Positions 45,171-53,730 of a stretch of 64,000 nt of DNA are shown here, one piece after another; positions within the stretch are counted from its first letter, which is position 1, and every line of letters begins with the position of its first letter. The notes below the pieces were generated by a model that was given only the letters and a program-made list of their open reading frames with translations, did no database searches and was not told the DNA's origin. Source of the DNA: Thalassobacillus devorans MSP14 (GTDB lineage Bacteria > Bacillota > Bacilli > Bacillales > Halobacillaceae). The position numbers and the translations under genes were made by a program. The stretch lies in NCBI RefSeq assembly GCF_000496835.1, contig NZ_KI543237.1, positions 229,656-293,655 on the forward strand. The letters run 5' to 3'.

Positions 45171-45632
45171 TTACACAAAGTTCTTCTTTCCTAATAGATC
45201 ATAAAACGTTTCACGGTCTCGATTATCTAATGCCCGATCGATCATTCTGTTAAAGTTAAGCTGCTCTAATTGTTCAAATAGACCTTCTAATGCTTCATCA
45301 TTTTCAGTTCGTTTTTCAAATTTAGTACGAGACTTCTCTTTTAAGTACGGAGCTACGATCGAATTTAAATGGGTGAGGAAATCAGGTAATTGTAACAGAT
45401 CTGTAACAGCAACATTGATCATCTTCTTACCACGTTGAAATACAAAAATATCTAAAACATTGTGCACTTTTTGTTTCTTGCGATCAATTATTATCTCACT
45501 AGCTTCCAGGGGAACAAAGTGGTAAAGCTTTTCATCTACATATAAAGAAAAATACTGGTAGGCCAGAACAACACGTACAAAGCGTTCATCCTCTTTGACA
45601 TAATAGGGCTTCAACATTTTAATCGACAACAA
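45171..45632 (-). CDS. IDEAL-domain protein of unknown function
   Basis: The N-terminal part (MLSIKMLKPYYVKEDERFV, then LYHFVPLEASEIIID) is a beta-rich domain. The C-terminal residues (FNRMIDRALDNRDRETFYDL) form an IDEAL motif, a short helical element seen in small Bacillus proteins such as YpiB. I place the start at TTG 45632, with GAGGG 8 nt upstream; GTG 45641 overlaps the ribosome-binding site and ATG 45617 is an alternative. It is encoded between two SinR-type regulators. No function is known. Confidence 0.7.
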   Translation of the reverse strand: MLSIKMLKPYYVKEDERFVRVVLAYQYFSLYVDEKLYHFVPLEASEIIIDRKKQKVHNVLDIFVFQRGKKMINVAVTDLLQLPDFLTHLNSIVAPYLKEKSRTKFEKRTENDEALEGLFEQLEQLNFNRMIDRALDNRDRETFYDLLGKKNFV

Positions 45633-45725
45633 TCTGACCACCCTCTCTTTTAATCTGAATATTCAGTATTTTATATATATTATGACGTATTCGGAGGGAT
45701 ATGAAAAGGAAAGATAACTGGAAAA

Positions 45726-45774
45726 TAAAAAAACAAGCTATGTTAGCACCTGGAATACATAGCTTGTTTTTTTA
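45726..45774. terminator. Bidirectional terminator of sinR
   Basis: AAACAAGCTATG / CATAGCTTGTTT stem with A and T runs on the two sides. The end of sinR reaches into the 3' T run. Confidence 0.9.
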
Positions 45775-46107
45775 TTTTTTATTTTGCTGTTTTAATTTCC
45801 ATTCATTGAATTCTAAAAACTCCCGGAATTGCTCTTTTGTTACACCTGAGTCCATCGCAGTCTGGACCAATTCCAGCCAATCATCATCCAATCCTGAACC
45901 TGCATTGGGTTCGTCACCTTCTATCAATTGATTGACGGAAACACCCAGGACTTTGCCGACTTTTTCTAAAAATTGAATGGATGGATTCGTTTGACGGCTT
46001 CGTTCAATTGAACTTAAATATGATTTTGCTACTCCTGCTTTTTCTGCCAGTTCCGACATCGACAGCCCTTTTGATTGCCGTAATTCTTTAATACGTTTCC
46101 CAATCAA
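45772..46107 (-). CDS. sinR: Biofilm master repressor SinR
   Basis: Starting at TTG (MIGKRIKELRQSKGLSMSEL, AGGTGA upstream) the protein is 111 residues, the length of B. subtilis SinR. The XRE HTH occupies 1-65 (KAGVAKSYLSSIERSRQTNP). The C-terminal SinI/SinR dimerisation domain covers about 75-108 (LDDDWLELVQTAMDSGVTKE, QFREFLEFNEWK). SinR represses matrix operons and slrR in planktonic cells. It is the second gene after sinI, 55 nt downstream. Confidence 0.94.
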   Translation of the reverse strand: MIGKRIKELRQSKGLSMSELAEKAGVAKSYLSSIERSRQTNPSIQFLEKVGKVLGVSVNQLIEGDEPNAGSGLDDDWLELVQTAMDSGVTKEQFREFLEFNEWKLKQQNKK

Positions 46108-46162
46108 CTTTCTCACCTACTTTCACTGCGATTATACCACAGCGGAAATAAGCGGTTCTACA

Positions 46163-46324
46163 TTATTTCAGAAAAATCATACTTATTGGCTTATCCTGTG
46201 ACTTTTTACACGCAGCTTTCAAAAAGAGCTCTACTTCTGATTTTGTTAATCCTAAAGCCCAGGCTTGTTCCATCAGCAACAACCACTCTGCATCCAACCG
46301 ACCGTTTAGCTGATTCTTTTTCAT
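46163..46324 (-). CDS. sinI: SinR antagonist SinI
   Basis: The 53-residue frame starts MKKNQLNGRLDAEWLLLMEQ and continues AWALGLTKSEVELFLKAACK. It matches the SinI pattern (LDxEWxxLMxxAxxxGxxxxEVxxFL) and aligns with the SinR dimerisation domain, as expected for an antagonist that forms SinI-SinR heterodimers. GGAGGG lies 7 nt before ATG. It heads sinI-sinR and is preceded by a probable c-di-GMP riboswitch leader. Confidence 0.85.
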   Translation of the reverse strand: MKKNQLNGRLDAEWLLLMEQAWALGLTKSEVELFLKAACKKSQDKPISMIFLK

Positions 46325-46353
46325 GAATGATCCCTCCATCACTCATCACCCAA

Positions 46354-46459
46354 GGAAACCCGGCGATGTTAGCCGCAAAATATGTATTCATGTATAAGTT
46401 GTGGCTTTAGACCCGAGGCTTTGGCTTTGCGTCCTTATCTTTAGATAAGTTTGCCTTTT
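46354..46459 (-). promoter_or_regulatory. Probable cyclic-di-GMP-I (GEMM) riboswitch upstream of sinI
   Basis: On the minus strand the RNA reads AAAAGGCAAAC, a hairpin CTTATC-TAAA-GATAAG, then GGACGCAAAGCC and TCGGGTCTAA, and finally GCGGCTAACATCGCCGGGTTTCC split over the 3' half. These are in order the hallmarks of the GEMM-I aptamer (GGCAAAC, GAAA-type hairpin, GGGACGCAAAGCC, GGGTCTAA, 3' GCC-GGTTGCC-like strand). Departures: the tetraloop is UAAA instead of GAAA, and AAAGCC is tandemly duplicated (46428-46423 and 46422-46417) at the helix junction. The 3' strand UUUCC (46358-46354) could pair with the sinI Shine-Dalgarno GGAGG (46337-46333), suggesting translational control. Confidence 0.72.
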
Positions 46460-46494
46460 CAAAAGCGATTTATTTAAATATTCTGATATTTCAC

Positions 46495-46523
46495 ATTATA
46501 CTATAGCCCCTTTGGATTTTCTA
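46495..46523 (-). promoter_or_regulatory. Sigma-A-like promoter of the sinI leader
   Basis: On the minus strand TAGAAA (46523-46518), N17, TATAAT (46500-46495), about 35 nt before the aptamer. The -35 is a 4/6 match. No obvious Spo0A box was found by eye. Confidence 0.5.
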
Positions 46524-46566
46524 GTAAAATATCATCAGATAAATAGGCGGAAATAACTATTTATCA

Positions 46567-46854
46567 TCAACTTTCATCAGGAAACATATTAAACAAATAT
46601 ACATTTTCCGTTTCTTCCGAAGAAAGTTGATAGGATTCAATATCTACATTTTCAAAATGGGTTCCATTTTCCTGAACAAAGCTGATCGTTGTAATGAGAC
46701 TATCCTCTTCATTTGAAGGAGAAGGATCAGGATTGACAATTTCTATTACCCATTCATAGTCAAACCGTTCAATACATGCTTGTTGGAAAGCGATAGGACG
46801 TTGATTAAAATATATTTCTTTTATCTTACAAATATTTCTTTTACGTTGTTGCAT
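46567..46854 (-). CDS. Hypothetical 95-residue protein
   Basis: The frame starts MQQRKRNICKIKEIYFNQRP and ends in an acidic C-terminal half (SSEETENVYLFNMFPDES). GAAGGGG lies 5 nt before the ATG. No membrane segment or signal peptide is present, and no family was recognised. It is upstream of the sinI leader and transcribed in the same direction; a link is not evident. Confidence 0.55.
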   Translation of the reverse strand: MQQRKRNICKIKEIYFNQRPIAFQQACIERFDYEWVIEIVNPDPSPSNEEDSLITTISFVQENGTHFENVDIESYQLSSEETENVYLFNMFPDES

Positions 46855-46928
46855 GTTTGCCCCTTCTTTCCAATGGTAGGAGATAGTATTATATTCCCCT
46901 TACCCGTATTTGAAAACCTTCATTAATG

Positions 46929-46970
46929 AAAAAGGGCCAGAGCCCTCCTGATCATGGAAGGCCTGCCCTT
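46929..46970 (-). terminator. Terminator of the phosphoglucomutase gene
   Basis: AAGGGC / GCCCTT with an extended GGCCTTCC / GGAgGGCt inner stem; UUUUUC follows on the minus strand. Confidence 0.75.
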
Positions 46971-46974
46971 ACTC

Positions 46975-48699
46975 TTATAATTCAGGCAAATATTTTTCTA
47001 CAGCTTCTTTTAATCTTACAAGCCTTTGCTGACTTTCTTCCTTACTGGATGATTTTACTCCATAATAGAATTTGATTTTCGGTTCCGTGCCAGAGGGGCG
47101 TAAACAGAACCAGCAATCGTCCTCCAATACGAATTTCAGCACATTGGCGGGTGGGAGTTTAATCGTTTCTTCTTCTCCAGTATCAACTATCTGTCTGCGT
47201 GATTTTGAATAATCTTCTACTGCGATTACCTTTAAGCCACCAGCTTCCGTCAGCTTTTCTTCCCGGAAAGTATCCATGATTGTCTGGATTTTATCGGCTC
47301 CCTGCTTGCCATCAAGTTTAATCGATTGCAAATCTTCCATGTAATAACCATGTCGCTCATAAAGGGTGTCCAAAGCCTGAAGCAGGGTCTTCCCTTTTGT
47401 CTTCCAAAACAATGCCAGTTCTGTCGCGAGAACAGCTGCCTGGACGGCGTCCTTATCCCGGGCGAAATCTTTGGCAAGAAAGCCATAACTTTCTTCATAA
47501 CCAAATAAAAACTCATATTCACCTGTACGTTCATACTCGCGTATTTTTTCTCCTATGAACTTGAAACCTGTCAATGTATCCAACGTTTCAATGTTATAGT
47601 AGGAGGCAATAGCGCGGCCGAATTCAGAAGTGACAATCGTCTTGATCATGATGCCATTGTCAGGAAGATCGAGGTGTTGGGAGAGCAGATAGTCCAGCAT
47701 CAGAGCTCCAAGCTGATTACCTGTTAAAACCTGATATTCTCCTTCAGCGTCTGGAACAGCCACTCCCAGCCGATCAGCGTCGGGATCTGTTCCGATTAAT
47801 ATGTCAGCTCCAACTTCCTTGCCTTGGGCAATAGCCATTTCAAATGCCTGGTGTTCTTCCGGGTTCGGAGAAGCAACCGTAGAAAATTCAGGATCGGCTT
47901 CGGCCTGCTCAGCTACGACATGGATGTTTTTAAAGCCGGCCTGCGCCAAGCCTTTTTTGACCAATACATTTGCTGTGCCATGCAGCGGGGTGAAAACTAC
48001 CTGGAAATCGTCACCTGCATCATGGGTGATGTGTGGATTCAAGTTGACACTCCTAAGCTCCTTCAAATAAGCTTCATCTACTCTTTCATCTATCCATTCC
48101 AGTAAGCCCCTGGCTTCCAGTTCCGACTGGTCAGCCGCTTCTACTTCCAATTCATTTTCGACTTGATTGACCATTTCAATCACAGCTCCTGCCTCTGCAG
48201 GCGGTAACTGACCCCCATCTTCATTATAAACCTTGAAGCCATTATACTCAGGCGGGTTATGGCTGGCTGTGATGACAATGCCACCGGCCGTATACAGATA
48301 ACGGACAGCATAGGATAATACAGGGGTTGGTCGAAGGGAAGTGAACACATATGTCTTGATACCGTGATTCCCGAGGACCTTCGCGGTTTCTATGGCAAAT
48401 TCCTGTGACATATGGCGATTGTCATAGGCAATTACAATCCCATTCTGCTTCCACGCTTCGCCACGTTTTTCTATGTATCTCGCAAGTCCTTCCGCAGCAC
48501 GGCGGATCGTATAGATATTCATACGGTTGGTTCCAGGTCCCAGTTTTCCCCGCATGCCGCCGGTACCGAATTCCAGGTTCTTGTAAAAAGCATCCTCTAA
48601 AGATAGTTCATCCGATTGGATTTCTGTAAGTTTATCGCGTAATTCTTTTTCTAACAGTTTAAAATCATTCCATCGTTGATAAGAAGTCTGCCAGGTCAT
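46975..48699 (-). CDS. pgcA: Phosphoglucomutase/phosphomannomutase (PgcA-type)
   Basis: The 574-residue alpha-D-phosphohexomutase has the active-site phosphoserine loop GIVITASHNPPEYNGFKVY (near 140), the Mg2+ loop GTDPDADRLGV, the sugar loop GYEESYGFLA and the phosphate-binding LRPSGTEPKIKFY at the C terminus. It interconverts glucose-6-P and glucose-1-P, feeding GalU. The monocistronic unit is close to manA. Confidence 0.95.
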   Translation of the reverse strand: MTWQTSYQRWNDFKLLEKELRDKLTEIQSDELSLEDAFYKNLEFGTGGMRGKLGPGTNRMNIYTIRRAAEGLARYIEKRGEAWKQNGIVIAYDNRHMSQEFAIETAKVLGNHGIKTYVFTSLRPTPVLSYAVRYLYTAGGIVITASHNPPEYNGFKVYNEDGGQLPPAEAGAVIEMVNQVENELEVEAADQSELEARGLLEWIDERVDEAYLKELRSVNLNPHITHDAGDDFQVVFTPLHGTANVLVKKGLAQAGFKNIHVVAEQAEADPEFSTVASPNPEEHQAFEMAIAQGKEVGADILIGTDPDADRLGVAVPDAEGEYQVLTGNQLGALMLDYLLSQHLDLPDNGIMIKTIVTSEFGRAIASYYNIETLDTLTGFKFIGEKIREYERTGEYEFLFGYEESYGFLAKDFARDKDAVQAAVLATELALFWKTKGKTLLQALDTLYERHGYYMEDLQSIKLDGKQGADKIQTIMDTFREEKLTEAGGLKVIAVEDYSKSRRQIVDTGEEETIKLPPANVLKFVLEDDCWFCLRPSGTEPKIKFYYGVKSSSKEESQQRLVRLKEAVEKYLPEL

Positions 48700-48859
48700 A
48701 GGATCATCCTTTTTGTTAGAATAATATACTCTTGCTCATTATATCAGACACGCAACAATTTTTTATGACATTTCATGTCGAATTCTATTAAAAATAATAG
48801 ACTATTCTGGCGAAACTACTAGAAATCCCCAAGGTCGCAGGACGTCCTCAGGGAAATTT

Positions 48860-49816
48860 TTATTTATTCGACCATGAAACGACCATTTTCGCTTTTCCTT
48901 CGATTTCAAATGGATCCATTGTGGTGGGCAGGACGAAATGGCTGCCTTTTTTAATCGTGTATCGGCGATCACCTGTTTTAATCATACCTTTTCCTTCGAT
49001 GACACTGACAAGAATATATTTGTCAAATCGAAATTGCGGCGAGCGGCCATCCAGCTCCCACAGCACTACCCCAAAATAATCCGCTTCGACTAAGCTTTCT
49101 TCCGTAAGCCCTTTATCTTTCCGCGACTTACGTTCAAGATCTGGATCCTGATGGGGGACAGTAGTCACTTCCAGTGATTCTTTAAGATGAAGGTCTCTTT
49201 TTTTTCCATCATCACCTGTACGGTCATAATCATAGACACGGTAAGTGATATCCGAGCTCTGCTGGGTTTCAAGTATTTGTACACCTGCTCCGATTGCATG
49301 TATAGTACCACTCGGCACATAGAAGAAGTCTCCTGGATGCACTTTGACTCTGCGCAGGAGCTTCTCCCATTCTCCCTGCTCTGCCATCGACTCCAACTCT
49401 TCCTGCGATGTCGCATGGTGCCCGAAGACGATTTCCGCACCTTCTTCGCAATCGATGACATACCAGCATTCCGTCTTTCCGTACGCTTCGTTTTCTTTTT
49501 CCTGCGCATATGTATCATCAGGATGTACCTGAACAGACAGGTCCTTTTCTGCATCAAGAATTTTGACCAGCAAAGGGAACTCTTCACCTGCTTGATCTCC
49601 AAACAGCTCCCTGTGATCATTCCAGGCTTCGGTCAATGTCTTCCCTTCTAAAGGTCCATTCATGATTTCATTCGGTCCATTGGAATGAGCTGAAATTCCC
49701 CAGCATTCACCTGTCTGCTCTGATGGAATCTCATAGCCGAAGATTTCACGCAGCTGTGTGCCCCCCCATATCCTTTCTTTGAATACAGGCTTTAGAAAAA
49801 TCGGTTCGTTGTACAT
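48860..49816 (-). CDS. manA: Mannose-6-phosphate isomerase, class I
   Basis: The 318-residue cupin enzyme starts FLKPVFKERIWGGTQLREIF. Zinc-binding residues lie in LSVQVHPDD (near 100) and YVPSGTIHAIGAGVQILE (near 170). It converts mannose-6-P to fructose-6-P and so links mannose to glycolysis. Length matches the Bacillus ManA/Pmi group. Confidence 0.94.
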   Translation of the reverse strand: MYNEPIFLKPVFKERIWGGTQLREIFGYEIPSEQTGECWGISAHSNGPNEIMNGPLEGKTLTEAWNDHRELFGDQAGEEFPLLVKILDAEKDLSVQVHPDDTYAQEKENEAYGKTECWYVIDCEEGAEIVFGHHATSQEELESMAEQGEWEKLLRRVKVHPGDFFYVPSGTIHAIGAGVQILETQQSSDITYRVYDYDRTGDDGKKRDLHLKESLEVTTVPHQDPDLERKSRKDKGLTEESLVEADYFGVVLWELDGRSPQFRFDKYILVSVIEGKGMIKTGDRRYTIKKGSHFVLPTTMDPFEIEGKAKMVVSWSNK

Positions 49817-49907
49817 GAATCATGCTCCTTCAATTAAGTATTCCTTATCATTTCTAATGAAAGTGTACTATATCAGTAATTGGATAGCTATCGTTTTGGA
49901 TACATGG

Positions 49908-49957
49908 AAAAAGCTTGCTTACCGAAATCCAATCGATAAGCAAGCTTGTTTTTTTAT
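49908..49957. terminator. Terminator of ppaC, probably bidirectional
   Basis: AAGCTTGCTTA / TAAGCAAGCTT stem with A and T runs on opposite sides. Confidence 0.9.
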
Positions 49958-50883
49958 GATGATAATGCATCAGTGAGTGGTGGTACGATTTGTTTCTTAC
50001 GGGAAACGACGCCTTCTAAGACTGCCTTATTTTCAGACAAGGTGACGTCAAAAGCTTTTTCTACAGCAGCTGCCTTTTCCCCCAGCACTACCGCAGTAGA
50101 ATCATTCGTTAAAATATCAGTAACAACAAACACAAACAAATCCAGGCCTTTTTCATCAATCGCTTTTTGCATTTCTGTTTCAATTTCAGACTGGTTGGCA
50201 AGTACATCACTTGTATCAACCGTGTTGACTTGTGCTACTTCGACGTTTGCACCGCTCATGTCAAAGTTTTTGGCATCGAGGCTGATCAGCTCTGCCATCG
50301 TTTTATCACTGATATCAGCGCCTGCTTTCAACATTTCCAGACCGTACTTTTCTGCATCAATACCGGCGATATTCTCCAGCTCTTTCGCTGCTGCTACATC
50401 TTCATCTGTACATGTCGGTGATTTGAATAACAAGGAGTCAGAGATAATCGCTGATACCATCAGTCCAGCCATTTGCTTGCTGATCTCAACGTTGTGTTCC
50501 TTATATAATTTGTTCAGGATTGTCGCGGTACAACCGACCGGCTCGGCACGATAGTAAAGAGGACCCTGTGTTTCAAAGTTTGCAATACGATGATGGTCGA
50601 TGACTTCCATTACCTGAACTTCATCAATATCATCAACGCTTTGCTGCCGTTCGTTATGGTCGACAAGGATGACCTGCTCTACTTCGTCAGATGCTTTTTC
50701 GATCAGACGCGGTGCTTCGACACCGAACTGTTCCAAAGCATATTGTGTCTCGCCATTCACCTCACCCAAACGGACCGGTTCGACATCCTCCCCAATTTTG
50801 GATTTTAAATCAGCATAGACAAGTGCTGATGTAATCGTGTCGGTATCCGGGTTCTTATGTCCGAAAATTAACTTTTTAGCCAT
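49954..50883 (-). CDS. ppaC: Manganese-dependent inorganic pyrophosphatase
   Basis: The 309-residue family II pyrophosphatase starts [20 protein letters not shown], with metal motifs VDHNE and the DHH box [11 protein letters not shown]. The C-terminal DHHA2 domain carries [10 protein letters not shown]. It hydrolyses PPi in the cytoplasm with Mn2+ or Co2+. Confidence 0.96.
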   Translation of the reverse strand: MAKKLIFGHKNPDTDTITSALVYADLKSKIGEDVEPVRLGEVNGETQYALEQFGVEAPRLIEKASDEVEQVILVDHNERQQSVDDIDEVQVMEVIDHHRIANFETQGPLYYRAEPVGCTATILNKLYKEHNVEISKQMAGLMVSAIISDSLLFKSPTCTDEDVAAAKELENIAGIDAEKYGLEMLKAGADISDKTMAELISLDAKNFDMSGANVEVAQVNTVDTSDVLANQSEIETEMQKAIDEKGLDLFVFVVTDILTNDSTAVVLGEKAAAVEKAFDVTLSENKAVLEGVVSRKKQIVPPLTDALSS

Positions 50884-50962
50884 GAAAAAACTCCTTTATT
50901 GTTGATGTATGTCGCCATTATAACATTCATTATCTCCAGAGGGGAGAGAAAAGATGAAACAA

Positions 50963-51004
50963 ACCACCCCGGAGCCCACCAAATTCTGGAGGACCTGGGG
51001 TGGT
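50963..51004 (-). terminator. Terminator of the GH13 glucosidase gene
   Basis: ACCACCCC / GGGGTGGT stem; the minus strand continues TTGTTTC. Confidence 0.75.
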
Positions 51005-51013
51005 GTTCACTTG

Positions 51014-52693
51014 TCAGCTGGTTTTATAGACTCTTGTTTCATATGGTTTTAAAGTAAAGTCCTGAAGCATGTCAGATGCTTCATAATTGCTGATTAATAA
51101 TTTGCTGTTTTGGACGCCCTTGAATTCTTCAGGGATATGAAAATCCACTTCAGCAGCTGTGAAATTGTTGATGACCAGGAGTTTTTCATCATCCAGCTCA
51201 CGGATATAAGCAAAAATTTTCTCATCCTTCTCCAGTAAAGGCCGGTAATCTCCATATACGATAATGTCGTGTTGCTTACGAAGGGTAATCAGCTTTTTAT
51301 AAAAGTGAAACACGGAATTACCGTCATTCACGTTGGCTTCTGCATTAATCCTCTCATAATTTGGATTCACGTTGATCCATGGGGTACCATCTGTAAACCC
51401 AGCATGCTTACTGTTGTCCCACTGGACTGGTGTACGTGCATTATCCCTTGACTTGACATGGATTGCTTTCATTAAGTCTTCGGGATTTTCACCAGCTTCA
51501 ACCCTCTCCCGATACATGTTCAATGTTTCGATATCCTGATAGTCTTCGATACTGTCAAAAGGCACATTCGTCATCCCGAGCTCTTCCCCCTGGTAGATAT
51601 ACGGAGTACCTTTCATCATATGCAAAGCCGCGGCCAGCATTTTAGCAGAAATTTCGCGATAAGCCTCGGAGTCGTTACCGAAACGGGATACCACTCTTGG
51701 CTGGTCATGGTTATTCCAGTAAAGACTATTCCAGGCTTCACCGGACAAACGTGTCTGCCATTTTGTGAAAATCTTTTTCAACTCTACTAAAGACCAGGGA
51801 CGCAGCTCCCATTTCCCGCCAGGACCTGCATCAAGATCCATATGTTCAAAATGGAAGACCATATTCAATTCTTCCCGGTCCTCCCGTGTATAAAGCTCCG
51901 CTTGTTCCGGAGTTACCCCTGGCATTTCTCCGACAGTCATAATATCGTATTCAGAAAGGACTTTCTGATTCATTTCATGCAGATAATCATGTATTTTGGG
52001 TCCATTCATGAAGTACTTATGCCCGGATGCATAGGCTTTCCCTTCTATAACTTCCCCATCCGCATAACTCGGGTCTTTGGAAATGAAATTGATGACATCC
52101 ATACGGAAACCATCGATTCCTTTATCAAGCCACCATTTGATCATGCTGAAAACCTCTGAACGAAGCTTAGGATTCTCCCAGTTCAGGTCAGGCTGTTTCC
52201 TGGAGAACAGATGCAGATAATAGTCGTCTGTAGCTTCATTATATTCCCATACAGACCCGCTGAAGGCGGATTCCCAGTTATTCGGTTCTTTGCCATCTTT
52301 ACCAGGACGCCAAATATAATAGTCCCGATATGGATTATCTAATGATTTCCTGGCTTCCATAAACCATTGGTGCTCGTCTGACGTGTGATTGACGACGAGA
52401 TCCATAATCAGTTTCATCCCACGGTTATGTATTTCAGCAAGCATTTGCTCCCAGTCTTCCATCGTCCCAAACTCGCCCATGATTTTCTGGTAGTCACTGA
52501 TATCGTATCCATTATCATCATTAGGAGATTCATAAACAGGGGATAGCCAGATGACGTCAATTCCCAGCTCTTTTAAGTAGTCCAGTTTTTCAATAATCCC
52601 GGGTATATCACCAATTCCGTCACCGTTACTGTCATTAAAGCTTCGTGGGTAGATTTGATAAATGACACTTTCTTTCCACCAGGTCCGTTTCAT
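51014..52693 (-). CDS. GH13 alpha-glucosidase (oligo-1,6-glucosidase/MalL type)
   Basis: The 559-residue TIM-barrel enzyme has the four GH13 regions: DLVVNHTS (near 98), GFRMDVINF with the nucleophile Asp (near 196), the acid/base Glu in VGEMPG (near 256) and NHDQPRV (near 328). The MKRTWWKESVIYQIYPRSF start is typical of alpha-glucosidases acting on isomaltose, maltose or sucrose; exact specificity is not clear. A catabolite-response site lies just upstream. It follows the sucrose operon but is separated by a terminator. Confidence 0.92.
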   Translation of the reverse strand: MKRTWWKESVIYQIYPRSFNDSNGDGIGDIPGIIEKLDYLKELGIDVIWLSPVYESPNDDNGYDISDYQKIMGEFGTMEDWEQMLAEIHNRGMKLIMDLVVNHTSDEHQWFMEARKSLDNPYRDYYIWRPGKDGKEPNNWESAFSGSVWEYNEATDDYYLHLFSRKQPDLNWENPKLRSEVFSMIKWWLDKGIDGFRMDVINFISKDPSYADGEVIEGKAYASGHKYFMNGPKIHDYLHEMNQKVLSEYDIMTVGEMPGVTPEQAELYTREDREELNMVFHFEHMDLDAGPGGKWELRPWSLVELKKIFTKWQTRLSGEAWNSLYWNNHDQPRVVSRFGNDSEAYREISAKMLAAALHMMKGTPYIYQGEELGMTNVPFDSIEDYQDIETLNMYRERVEAGENPEDLMKAIHVKSRDNARTPVQWDNSKHAGFTDGTPWINVNPNYERINAEANVNDGNSVFHFYKKLITLRKQHDIIVYGDYRPLLEKDEKIFAYIRELDDEKLLVINNFTAAEVDFHIPEEFKGVQNSKLLISNYEASDMLQDFTLKPYETRVYKTS

Positions 52694-52707
52694 AGCAAAT
52701 TCCTCCC

Positions 52708-52721
52708 TAAATAGGTGTGCA
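52708..52721. promoter_or_regulatory. CcpA catabolite-responsive element (cre)
   Basis: TGCAAACGTTTTCT, 9 of 10 fixed positions of TGNAANCGNTNNCA. It lies 15 nt upstream of the glucosidase start codon, so it likely blocks transcription or initiation when preferred sugars are present. Confidence 0.65.
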
Positions 52722-52814
52722 AACGTTTTCTCTTTATTATTTTAACATACACATTACTACATAAAACCCTATATAAACCGGAAAAAGACTTAGTAATTAT
52801 TCGAATTGATAATT

Positions 52815-52844
52815 TAAAAAAAGCGTGGAGGTTTCCCACGCTTT
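52815..52844 (-). terminator. Terminator of the sucrose operon
   Basis: AAAGCGTGG / CCACGCTTT stem, U tract on the minus strand, 4 nt after the scrK stop. Confidence 0.9.
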
Positions 52845-52848
52845 CTAA

Positions 52849-53715
52849 TTATTCAGCTGCTAAAATCAAAGCTCCTTTTATACCGGCTTCATTGGTCAAG
52901 CCAGGCGGCACAATATAGTTATCCACCCGATCCGGAGTCAATAATGGGGAACTTACATAACCATTCAGCATGTCCACTACCTTAGTTCGGATTAGATCGA
53001 ACAAGTGGGCCTGCTGCATGACGCCGCCCCCCATGATCACCCGTTCTGGTGACAAAATGTAAATGTAATTCACGATTGCCTGGGCTAAGTAATAGGATTC
53101 GATTTCCCATACAAGTTCTTTCTCTTTTAAATCTTTACCAGGCCTTCCCCAGCGCTGTTCAATGGCAGGACCTGCAGCCATGCCTTCCAGACAGTCCCTA
53201 TGATAAGGGCAGGTCCCGGCGAAGGTATCTTTTTCATGGCGTCTGATAGCAATGTGTCCCATTTCCGGGTGCGATAAACCTTTCAGCGTTGCCCCGTTTA
53301 CAATGGCTCCGGCACCTATACCGGTACCGACTGTAATATAAAGGCAGGAATGCACATCCGTCGCACTTCCCCATCGGGATTCCGACAAAGCTGCCACGTT
53401 GACGTCGGTATCTACAACTACAGGGACCCCTGTATGCTTGCTTACTTCGTCCCCAAGGGGAAAACCGATCCATTCGGTCTTTGGTGTCTTTTGAATCGTA
53501 CCATACGTTCCTGTTCCTTCATTTAAATCAATCGGACCAAAGCTCCCGATGCCTATCCGTTCTATTCCTGTACCTTTGAAAAAATCATAAACCTTAGGCA
53601 TGGTAACTTCAGGTTTTTCAGTAGGAATCACGATTTTTTCAAAAACATCACCATCTTCATTCCCGACTGCGCACACAAACTTTGTACCACCTGCTTCAAT
53701 TGCACCAAGCTTCAT
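52849..53715 (-). CDS. scrK: Fructokinase (ROK family)
   Basis: The 288-residue ROK kinase has the N-terminal phosphate loop EAGGTKFVCAVG, a GIGSFGPIDL segment, the catalytic region VDTDVNVAALSE and the zinc-binding motif GHIAIRRHEKDTFAGTCPYH near 160. It phosphorylates fructose released by sucrose-6-P hydrolase. It lies 15 nt after scrB at the end of the scr operon. Confidence 0.93.
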   Translation of the reverse strand: MKLGAIEAGGTKFVCAVGNEDGDVFEKIVIPTEKPEVTMPKVYDFFKGTGIERIGIGSFGPIDLNEGTGTYGTIQKTPKTEWIGFPLGDEVSKHTGVPVVVDTDVNVAALSESRWGSATDVHSCLYITVGTGIGAGAIVNGATLKGLSHPEMGHIAIRRHEKDTFAGTCPYHRDCLEGMAAGPAIEQRWGRPGKDLKEKELVWEIESYYLAQAIVNYIYILSPERVIMGGGVMQQAHLFDLIRTKVVDMLNGYVSSPLLTPDRVDNYIVPPGLTNEAGIKGALILAAE

Positions 53716-53730
53716 AGATTTTCTTCCTTC

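Noticed and set aside
48825..48858. Terminator after manA
   Set aside because: AGGACGTCCT and flanking CCC/GGG pairing exist, but the stem is interrupted and the U tract on the minus strand is poor, so I do not call it.
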